The notes below the pieces were generated by a model that saw only the letters and a program-made list of their open reading frames with translations, was not told where the DNA came from and ran no database searches. A DNA stretch of 10,200 bases from the NCBI GenBank assembly GCA_019116185.1, contig DXCD01000048.1:1-10200 (forward strand), given 5' to 3'. Source of the stretch: Candidatus Mediterraneibacter stercorigallinarum (GTDB lineage: Bacteria > Bacillota > Clostridia > Lachnospirales > Lachnospiraceae). Below, piece after piece: positions 1 to 5,243 of the stretch (its first letter is position 1; each line of letters starts with the position of its first letter). The position numbers and the translations under genes are program-made.

Positions 1-201
1 CTGTGCCGGAACGCGGGGCGGATCGTGACGATCGACCAGCTGTGCGAGGCGGCCTGGGGAGAGAATCCCTTCGGATATGAGAACAGCCTGATGGCGCATA
101 TCCGCAGGATCAGGGAAAAGATCGAGGAAAATCCGTCAAAGCCGGTCTCCCTGATCACGGTCAAAGGACTGGGATATAAGCTGATATTGGAGGGGAAATG
201 A
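1..201 (+). CDS. Response regulator, OmpR/PhoB family (C-terminal part only)
   Basis: Only the last 66 residues are in the window; the frame is open from base 1 and stops at a TGA at 199-201. The fragment is the winged-helix DNA-binding domain (Trans_reg_C) of an OmpR/PhoB-type regulator. Visible hallmarks are an ITVKGLGYKL ending, which forms the C-terminal wing hairpin, and a recognition-helix stretch around MAHIRRIREKI. The phosphoacceptor receiver domain lies upstream, outside the window. The gene is followed after one base by the start of a histidine kinase, so the two form a translationally coupled two-component pair. In this family the phosphorylated protein binds direct repeats as a dimer and usually activates promoters. 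The target is unknown; the repeats at 4407-4424 ahead of the ABC operon are a candidate. The family call is firm; the signal and regulon cannot be read. Confidence 0.93.
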   Translation: MCRNAGRIVTIDQLCEAAWGENPFGYENSLMAHIRRIREKIEENPSKPVSLITVKGLGYKLILEGK

Positions 202-202
202 C

Positions 203-1606
203 ATGAAAAGTGTTGCAAAGCTGACCCGGAGATTTGTGGGGATCCTGTCCCTGAGCATGTTCCTTCTCCTTGCGGTGAATTTTATCCTTCTGCTGGCCAT
301 TGCGTCAAATCAGACTCCCGGCATCGGGCCGTGGACCACAGCGAGCGAGACAGAAGCCGCTCTTCAGAAGACGGAGTACGGATACATGCTTTCCGATGAA
401 ATGACAGAGAACCTGAAAGCGGAGAAGGCGTGGGCGCTCTACATTGACAATGAGACAAAACAGGTCCTCTGGCATACGGAGGATCTGCCTGCGGAGATCC
501 CGATGCAGTATACGATCGCGGATATTTCCAGTCTGACCCGGGGGTATCTGGCGGACTACCCCACCTATACCGCCGGATCAGAAGAAGGACTGGTGGTCGT
601 GGGATTTCCAAAAGACCGATACTGGAAACATATGAGCCCGTCCTGGGATTATGATTTTATAAAGAACAGCCCGTATATCGCGCTGTCTGTGATCGGGATC
701 AATGTAGCCGTGATCTTTCTGATCTATGTGACGGCAAACACAAAGCTGCTGCGCTCCGTAAAACCGATCGCGGACGGGATTCAGGCGCTGCCGACGAAAG
801 TTCCTGTGTATGTGAAGGAGAAGGGGCTGTTGTCTGATCTGGCAAAAAACATCAATCAGACTGCGGAGATCCTGCAGTCACAGAGAAGGGACCTGAGAAA
901 AAAGGAAGCCGCGCGGGCAGACTGGATATCCGGGGTTTCCCACGATATCCGCACGCCGCTCTCCATGGTCATGGGATATGCGGGACAGCTGGAGGATGAT
1001 CCCGGGCTGCCGGAGGAGGACAGGAAAAAGGCTTCCGTGATACGCCGGCAGAGCGTAAAGATGAAAAATCTGGTGAATGATCTGAATCTTGCGTCTAAGC
1101 TGGAATATAATATGCAGCCGCTGCAGCTGGAACAGGTAAATTTGGTGTCAGTGGCGCGTCAGTGCGCGGCAGATTTTATAAACACAGATTTCAGCGAAAA
1201 ATATCTGCTGGAATGGAAAGCAGAAGAGGACCTGCCTGCCTGCGTGATCGAAGGTGACAGGAATCTGCTGTGCAGGGCGGTCAATAACCTGCTGAATAAT
1301 GCCCAGAACCACAATCCGGACGGATGTCATATTATGATGGAAATTTATATAGAAGGAAAGGAATGCTGTATTGCCATAGAAGATGACGGCGTGGGGATCA
1401 CGGAAGAAAAACTTGAAAAGCTGAAAAATACGCCTCATTATATGATGAACGACAGCGGCGCGGACGAACCCCGCCACGGGCTGGGCCTTCTCATCGTGCG
1501 GCAGATTGTAAAGGCGCATCACGGTGAAGCTGTATTTTCTTCTGTGACGCCCCATGGGCTGAGAATAGAGATCCGGCTGCCGATTCAGGAGGGACATATT
1601 CATTAA
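203..1606 (+). CDS. Sensor histidine kinase, membrane-bound, HAMP-like linker
   Basis: This 467-residue kinase is the partner of the response regulator just upstream (one-base gap; SD-like AGGGG at 191-195, seven bases before ATG). Residues 13-34 form a first membrane helix, about 36-155 an extracytoplasmic sensor region with no recognised domain, and 157-177 a second membrane helix. A HAMP-like linker (about 178-235) follows. The HisKA H-box lies around VSHDIRTP with His247 as phosphoacceptor. The ATPase domain shows an N-box (NNLLNNAQNH, 361-370), G1 box (DDGVGI, 394-399) and G2 box (GLGL, 426-429), so all catalytic motifs are intact. It should autophosphorylate His247 and pass the phosphate to the regulator's receiver aspartate. 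The stimulus cannot be read from sequence; similar kinases in Clostridia often sit near ABC exporters and respond to envelope stress or peptides, which is only a suggestion here. A terminator starts six bases after the stop codon. Confidence 0.95.
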   Translation: MKSVAKLTRRFVGILSLSMFLLLAVNFILLLAIASNQTPGIGPWTTASETEAALQKTEYGYMLSDEMTENLKAEKAWALYIDNETKQVLWHTEDLPAEIPMQYTIADISSLTRGYLADYPTYTAGSEEGLVVVGFPKDRYWKHMSPSWDYDFIKNSPYIALSVIGINVAVIFLIYVTANTKLLRSVKPIADGIQALPTKVPVYVKEKGLLSDLAKNINQTAEILQSQRRDLRKKEAARADWISGVSHDIRTPLSMVMGYAGQLEDDPGLPEEDRKKASVIRRQSVKMKNLVNDLNLASKLEYNMQPLQLEQVNLVSVARQCAADFINTDFSEKYLLEWKAEEDLPACVIEGDRNLLCRAVNNLLNNAQNHNPDGCHIMMEIYIEGKECCIAIEDDGVGITEEKLEKLKNTPHYMMNDSGADEPRHGLGLLIVRQIVKAHHGEAVFSSVTPHGLRIEIRLPIQEGHIH

Positions 1607-1647
1607 TAAAAAAGAGTCAAGGCTCGAAACCTTGACTCTCGCTTTTT
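1607..1647. terminator. Bidirectional intrinsic terminator between the kinase gene and ssrA
   Basis: A perfect 10-bp stem pairs 1613-1622 (AGAGTCAAGG) with 1630-1639 (CCTTGACTCT) around a seven-base loop. On the plus strand it is followed by CGCTTTTT, ending the kinase transcript. On the minus strand it is followed by TTTTTATT, ending the ssrA transcript. One hairpin thus serves two converging transcription units. Confidence 0.88.
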
Positions 1648-1651
1648 AAAA

Positions 1652-1992
1652 TGGACCTGGCGGGAATCGAACCCGCGTCCAAAAACCTATCCCATGTACT
1701 TCTACTATCATAGTCCGTTCTTTTTCATTCCCTCTGCCGCACGGAAACGAACATCCTTGCGGGTTCAGTAGCTTCATGATACGCCTGACGGCTCAAAGCT
1801 TTGCCGTCATCGTTTCTCACATGTTTGATGCCAGATTCCCGAGGTGTGAGTGCCCCGGGGCTGACATGCGGCAATTAGGCCGCAGCTAATTCGTAATTAT
1901 CGTTAGCGTTTAATTTTAAGTTTGCGATTTGACGCATCGCCTGCGGATAGCTTCTCCATCTTCAAGATCCCTGTCGAAACCAGTACAAGCCC
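1652..1992 (-). ncRNA. ssrA: Transfer-messenger RNA (tmRNA)
   Basis: This 341-nt RNA rescues stalled ribosomes, acting first as a tRNA-Ala mimic and then as a short mRNA that tags the unfinished protein for proteolysis. The 5' end contains the conserved GGTTTCGACAGG element. The 3' end has the T-arm GCGGGTTCGATTCCCGC and an acceptor strand CAGGTCC, which pairs with the 5' GGGCTTG (seven pairs, with G-U wobbles), followed by discriminator A at 1652. The terminal CCA is not encoded and must be added after transcription. A pseudoknot-1 arrangement is visible (CGCA/TGCG stem; loop GCGAT pairing with ATCGC). The tag frame follows about 16 bases later. Length is close to the usual 350-360 nt. The start at 1992 assumes RNase P processing of a leader of about 60 nt. 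SmpB, its protein partner, is not in the window. Confidence 0.96.
1875..1907 (-). other. tmRNA tag-peptide reading frame
   Basis: Within ssrA, the resume codon GCT (1905-1907) opens a ten-codon frame ANDNYELAAA ending in TAA at 1875-1877. The distance from the GGTTTCGAC element to the resume codon (73 nt) is close to that in E. coli tmRNA (76), which favours this GCT over an in-frame GCA 18 bases earlier that would lie inside pseudoknot 1. The tag resembles the E. coli ANDENYALAA but has Glu before LAA and one extra alanine at the end. Confidence 0.85.
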
Positions 1993-2057
1993 GAAATATA
2001 AGTACAGTGAAAACCGTACAGAAAAAAGATATGCAGAAATGTATCTGCACGTTACAT

Positions 2058-2086
2058 AATATAGAATGAAATAAAAGAAAAGTCAA
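2058..2086 (-). promoter_or_regulatory. Sigma-A promoter of ssrA
   Basis: Read on the minus strand, a -35 TTGACT (2081-2086) and a -10 TATATT (2058-2063) are separated by exactly 17 bases. Both are close to consensus. Transcription would start near 2051, leaving a precursor leader of about 60 nt that holds a small GCAGA/TCTGC hairpin (about 2033-2048) and is presumably removed by RNase P at 1992. The strength suits a highly expressed housekeeping RNA. Confidence 0.8.
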
Positions 2087-2166
2087 GGTTTACAGATATT
2101 CTTAAAAAAATTAGTGAAAATTTAACATTAAGGAGACCTGTATATCTGGATTTTTCCATGTGAATA

Positions 2167-2175
2167 TGTGATAAT
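2167..2175 (+). promoter_or_regulatory. Probable extended -10 promoter for the phospholipase-like/MFS operon
   Basis: TGTGATAAT fits the extended -10 form TGnTATAAT with one mismatch. No good -35 lies 16-18 bases upstream, as is common for extended -10 promoters. It would give a start near 2182 and a 5' UTR of about 56 bases that contains the hairpin at 2196-2219. It lies back to back with the ssrA promoter. Confidence 0.45.
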
Positions 2176-2195
2176 AAATAATCGAGAGAAAATAC

Positions 2196-2219
2196 TGCCT
2201 TCTTCTCCGGAAGAAGGCA
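2196..2219 (+). promoter_or_regulatory. 5'-UTR hairpin with a UNCG tetraloop before the phospholipase-like gene
   Basis: A perfect 10-bp stem (TGCCTTCTTC with GAAGAAGGCA) closes a C(UCCG)G loop, a member of the very stable UNCG tetraloop class. It ends six bases before the Shine-Dalgarno sequence AGAGGAG (2226-2232). No T-tract follows on the plus strand, so it is not a terminator in that direction. It may stabilise the mRNA 5' end or modulate ribosome access; its role is inferred only from position. Confidence 0.6.
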
Positions 2220-2237
2220 TAGAAAAGAGGAGTATAC

Positions 2238-3059
2238 ATGCCTACCACATACGCACATTACAAATTCGGCAAAGAAGTGATCAGCGCGCTGCCGCGCCCG
2301 CTTCAGAGCGCGATCGAGAATAACAGGGAGCTTTTTGACATCGGCGTACACGGGCCGGATATTCTTTTTTATTATCATCCGCTGAAGAAGAATCCTGTCA
2401 GCGGACAGGGATACGCGCTGCATGACAAGACGGCTGACGGATTTTTCCTGCATGCGGCGGAAATCATAAAGAAAGCGGAAAACCCTGCTGCGGCAAGGGC
2501 CTATATTTACGGCGTGATCTGCCATTTTGCCCTGGACAGCGAGTGCCATCCGTATATAGAGAAGATGATCCGCACAAGCGGGATCAGCCACTCGGAGATC
2601 GAGATGGAGTTTGACCGGCTTCTGCTGAAAGAAGATTATATTAATCCGGTCCGGCATCTGGGAACAAAGCACATCCATCCGACCCGGGAGAACAGCGCGG
2701 TCATTGCGCCGTTCTTTGAGGATCTGACGCCGGAAGCCGTGGAGAAAGCATTGAAAGGAATGATCTTTTACCATAAGGTGCTGCACGCCCCGGGAACAGC
2801 GAAGAGAAAGCTGCTCTTTGGCGGCATGAAACTGGCGGGACAATATGATTCCATGCATGGGATGGTCATGAGCCTGGAACCGAATCCGGCATGCAGGGAC
2901 TACTGTCAGCTGCTCAAGAAGCTTTATTCCGGAGCGGTTCCGCTTGCGTCAGGGCTGATCATGCAGTATCAGAAGGTCCTTTTCGAGGACGCGGAACTGC
3001 CGGCAAGATTCCACCGTACATTCGGTGAAGGGGATAACTGGGAAAGCCTGCGGCTGTAA
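2238..3059 (+). CDS. Zinc-dependent phospholipase C family protein
   Basis: This 273-residue protein matches the Zn_dep_PLPC family (phospholipase C/P1 nuclease-like helical fold). The pattern visible is an N-terminal TTYAHY, a GPD motif (Gly39-Asp41), LHD at 61-63, the cluster CHFALDSECHPYIE (His96, Asp100, His104), and SHSEIEMEFDR (His118 and Glu122/Glu124). These His/Asp/Glu residues are the likely metal ligands. There is no signal peptide or membrane segment, so unlike the secreted clostridial alpha-toxin-type enzymes this one should be cytoplasmic, and it lacks a C-terminal C2-like domain. The true substrate of these short clostridial homologues is not known; hydrolysis of a phosphodiester is the family expectation. 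The start is supported by AGAGGAG five bases upstream. The stop is 23 bases before the MFS gene, so the two are probably co-transcribed. The family call is good; the function remains open. Confidence 0.85.
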   Translation: MPTTYAHYKFGKEVISALPRPLQSAIENNRELFDIGVHGPDILFYYHPLKKNPVSGQGYALHDKTADGFFLHAAEIIKKAENPAAARAYIYGVICHFALDSECHPYIEKMIRTSGISHSEIEMEFDRLLLKEDYINPVRHLGTKHIHPTRENSAVIAPFFEDLTPEAVEKALKGMIFYHKVLHAPGTAKRKLLFGGMKLAGQYDSMHGMVMSLEPNPACRDYCQLLKKLYSGAVPLASGLIMQYQKVLFEDAELPARFHRTFGEGDNWESLRL

Positions 3060-3082
3060 GAAAAAGAAAGAGAGAATGAGAG

Positions 3083-4327
3083 ATGAAATTTAAACTGACT
3101 TCACTGGAAAAGAAATGGGTGCTTTATGATGTGGGAAACTCTGCATTCACTATGATGGTATCCACGATCTTTCCGATCTATTTTAATTTCCTTGCAGGAA
3201 ATGCGGGAATATCGGATGTGGATTATCTCGCATACTGGGGGTATGCCACATCCATCTGCACGCTGCTGGTGGCGATCCTCGGTCCCACGCTGGGAGCGAT
3301 TGCGGATACGAAGAATTTTAAGAAGACCATATTCTGCATTGCCATGGGCGTGGGAGTGTTCGGCTGTATCCTGCTTGGATTCCTGTCGTCATGGATCTGG
3401 TTCCTGGGAGTGTTCGTGCTGGCGAAGACCGGATACTCTGCAAGCCTTGTATTTTATGACGCCATGCTCACTGACGTGACCGAGCCGGAGAGGATGGACA
3501 CAGTATCCTCCCATGGATATGCGTGGGGATATATCGGGAGCTGTATCCCGTTTATTGCCTGCCTCGGGATCGTGCTCGGAGCGGGCAGTCTCGGAATCGG
3601 GATGCAGACGTCCATGATCCTTGCATTTATCATTACCGCGCTCTGGTGGCTCTTTTCTTCCGTGCCGCTGCTAAGGTCTTATCAGCAGAAATACTTCTCG
3701 GAAGCGGGAGAACATGTGGTGAGAGACAGCTTCAGGCGTCTGGGAAGAACTTTTGCAGAGCTGGCAAAAAAGAAGCATATCTTTGTCTTCCTGCTGGCGT
3801 TCTTCTTCTATATAGACGGTGTTTATACGGTTATTGATATGGCGACAGCTTATGGGCAGGCGCTGGGACTGGACAGCACAGGCCTTCTGCTCGCGCTGCT
3901 GGTGACACAGATTGTGGCGTTCCCGGCTGTCCTCATCTTCAGCCGCATTGTGAAGAAAGTGTCTCCGGAGAAGATCATCACAGTCTGCATTGCCGCATAT
4001 TTCTGCATCGCAGTCTATGCGTACTGGTTGGATTCTCAGCTCGATTTCTGGATTCTTGCTGTCCTGGTGGGAATGTTCCAGGGGACGATCCAGGCACTCT
4101 CCAGATCCTATTTTGCCAAGATCATTCCTGCCGAGAAATCCGGGGAATACTTCGGGATCTATGATATCTGCGGAAAAGGGGCGTCTGTGCTGGGAACCGC
4201 GCTTGTATCCTTTTTAAGCCAGGCCACCGGGAGCATCAACATAGGCGTGAGCGCGCTTTCAGTGATGTTTCTCATCGGGCTGGTGCTGTTCCAGTTCTCG
4301 GCAAGGCTGAACCGGGACAGACAGTGA
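3083..4327 (+). CDS. MFS transporter, UMF1/ATG22-like family
   Basis: This 414-residue integral membrane protein has a hydrophobic profile consistent with 12 helices. Family signatures are the N-terminal WVLYDVGNSAF (12-22), GPTLGAIAD (67-75) before the 2-3 loop, FYDAMLTDV (124-132), SSHGYAWGYIGS (142-153), and a C-terminal block QALSRSYFAKIIP with GEYFGIYDICGKG (337-366). These mark the UMF1 branch, which includes the bacterial relatives of yeast Atg22, a vacuolar amino-acid effluxer. Substrate and direction in bacteria are largely unknown, so efflux of amino acids or related small molecules is a guess by homology. The start follows a purine-rich but weak Shine-Dalgarno region (AGAGAGAATGAG), so translation may depend on coupling with the gene before. 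No terminator follows directly; the first convincing one is at 4474-4504. Confidence 0.9.
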   Translation: MKFKLTSLEKKWVLYDVGNSAFTMMVSTIFPIYFNFLAGNAGISDVDYLAYWGYATSICTLLVAILGPTLGAIADTKNFKKTIFCIAMGVGVFGCILLGFLSSWIWFLGVFVLAKTGYSASLVFYDAMLTDVTEPERMDTVSSHGYAWGYIGSCIPFIACLGIVLGAGSLGIGMQTSMILAFIITALWWLFSSVPLLRSYQQKYFSEAGEHVVRDSFRRLGRTFAELAKKKHIFVFLLAFFFYIDGVYTVIDMATAYGQALGLDSTGLLLALLVTQIVAFPAVLIFSRIVKKVSPEKIITVCIAAYFCIAVYAYWLDSQLDFWILAVLVGMFQGTIQALSRSYFAKIIPAEKSGEYFGIYDICGKGASVLGTALVSFLSQATGSINIGVSALSVMFLIGLVLFQFSARLNRDRQ

Positions 4328-4386
4328 CAGGGACTGCATATGGGTACGGACTGCTGAGGTCTTCTATAAAATGGTATATGCATATT

Positions 4387-4434
4387 TGAATTGTTGGAAA
4401 AAAGTATGAAATTAATCTGAAATTTCTCAATTCA
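4387..4434 (+). promoter_or_regulatory. Direct repeats, candidate response-regulator operator for the ABC operon
   Basis: TGAAATT occurs at 4407-4413 and again at 4418-4424, exactly 11 bases apart, which is one helical turn. A related TGAATTG lies 20 bases further upstream (4387-4393), and its reverse complement CAATTCA is at 4428-4434. With a start near 4461, the repeats fall at about -54 to -37. This is the usual position for an OmpR-family activator at a promoter with a poor -35. The binding protein is inferred, not shown. Confidence 0.4.
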
Positions 4435-4445
4435 GGCGATTCCCG

Positions 4446-4454
4446 TGTTATAAT
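4446..4454 (+). promoter_or_regulatory. Extended -10 promoter of the ABC operon
   Basis: TGTTATAAT is a perfect extended -10 (TGnTATAAT). No -35 resembling TTGACA lies at the right distance; the base run 17 upstream is CTCAAT. This suggests either an extended -10 promoter or dependence on an activator. The predicted start is near 4461, giving a leader of about 69 bases before the ATG at 4530. Confidence 0.65.
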
Positions 4455-4473
4455 TAATACAGGAAATCAGGCT

Positions 4474-4504
4474 GGGGCGGATGCTGGTATCCGTCCCCTT
4501 TTTT
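4474..4504 (+). terminator. Intrinsic terminator in the leader of the ABC operon (possible attenuator)
   Basis: GGGG plus CGGAT (4474-4482) pairs with ATCCG and CCCC (4489-4498) around the loop GCTGGT, with one bulged T or a G-U pair, and is followed at once by six T residues (4499-4504). It has all features of a strong intrinsic terminator. It ends the upstream phospholipase/MFS operon, but it also lies downstream of the ABC promoter at 4446-4454 and 12 bases before the Shine-Dalgarno of the ABC gene. Transcripts from that promoter must therefore read through it. Confidence 0.8.
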
Positions 4505-4529
4505 ATTATATGTGTCGGGAGAATACAGT

Positions 4530-5234
4530 ATGGAAGAATTTGTAAAGCTACAGGATATCACTAAGATCTATAAAATGGGAGAAGTCGAGATCCGCGCGGT
4601 GGACAATATCAGTTTCACCATTAATAAGGGGGAATTTGTCGTAATTGTAGGCCCCAGCGGCGCGGGCAAGACGACGGTGCTCAACATACTTGGGGGAATG
4701 GATACGGCGACAAGCGGGTCGCTGACCGTGGACGGCCAGGATGTGACCGCATACAGTGCGAAACAGCTGACGGGATACAGGAGAGAGGACATCGGGTTTG
4801 TATTCCAGTTCTATAATCTGGTGCCGAATCTGACCGCGCTTGAAAATGTAGAACTTGCTCTTCAGATCTGCCGGGATCCGCTGGATGCCAGGGAAGTGCT
4901 TGAGGAAGTGGGACTGGGAGAACGGCTGGATAATTTTCCCGCGCAGCTCTCCGGAGGCGAGCAGCAGAGAGTGTCCATTGCCAGGGCTCTTGCAAAGAAT
5001 CCGAAGCTTTTACTCTGTGACGAGCCCACTGGGGCGCTGGACTACAATACGGGCAAAGCGATCTTAAAGCTCCTTCAGAATATGTGCAGGGAACGCGGCA
5101 TGACGGTGATCGTGATCACGCATAACCAGGCGCTTTCGCCCATGGCGGACCGGCTGATACATATCAAGAACGGACAGGTATCGCAGATGGAGATGAATGC
5201 ACATCCGGTATCAATTGACGAGATAGAATGGTAG
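4530..5234 (+). CDS. ABC transporter ATP-binding protein (SalX/LolD/MacB class)
   Basis: This 234-residue ATPase powers the large permease encoded nine bases downstream. All nucleotide-binding motifs are intact: Walker A GPSGAGKT (41-48), Q-loop Gln93 in FQFYNLVPNLTALENV, signature LSGGEQQ (140-146), Walker B LLLCDEP (160-166) with catalytic Glu165, and H-loop His198 in VITHN. The FYNLVPNLTALENVELAL stretch after the Q-loop is typical of the class that pairs with FtsX-type permeases. Such pairs do not move substrate through a channel in the ordinary way; they are mechanotransmission machines or export and detoxify peptides and lipids. The ATG at 4530 is preferred because GGGAG lies eight bases upstream. 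A GTG in frame at 4512 would give six more residues but sits between the terminator T-tract and the Shine-Dalgarno, without one of its own. Confidence 0.95.
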   Translation: MEEFVKLQDITKIYKMGEVEIRAVDNISFTINKGEFVVIVGPSGAGKTTVLNILGGMDTATSGSLTVDGQDVTAYSAKQLTGYRREDIGFVFQFYNLVPNLTALENVELALQICRDPLDAREVLEEVGLGERLDNFPAQLSGGEQQRVSIARALAKNPKLLLCDEPTGALDYNTGKAILKLLQNMCRERGMTVIVITHNQALSPMADRLIHIKNGQVSQMEMNAHPVSIDEIEW

Positions 5235-5243
5235 GGAAAATAG

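Noticed and set aside
1148..1603. 151-codon open frame on the minus strand inside the kinase gene
   Set aside because: It is a shadow of the kinase ATPase domain and would read through from conserved motifs of the other strand.
1923..1925. Earlier GCA as the tmRNA resume codon, giving a 16-residue tag
   Set aside because: It lies inside the second strand of pseudoknot 1 and much closer to the 5' element than in known tmRNAs.
2129..2163. Orphan AAGGAG Shine-Dalgarno-like sequence suggesting a small ORF
   Set aside because: The next ATG codons (near 2158 and 2166) are followed directly by TGA, so no peptide can be made.
2052..2858. 268-codon open frame on the minus strand
   Set aside because: It is antisense to the phospholipase-like gene, has no recognised domain, and its end runs through the ssrA promoter.
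4512..4529. GTG start for the ABC ATPase six codons upstream of ATG
   Set aside because: It follows directly after the terminator T-tract and has no Shine-Dalgarno of its own, while GGGAG is well placed for ATG 4530.
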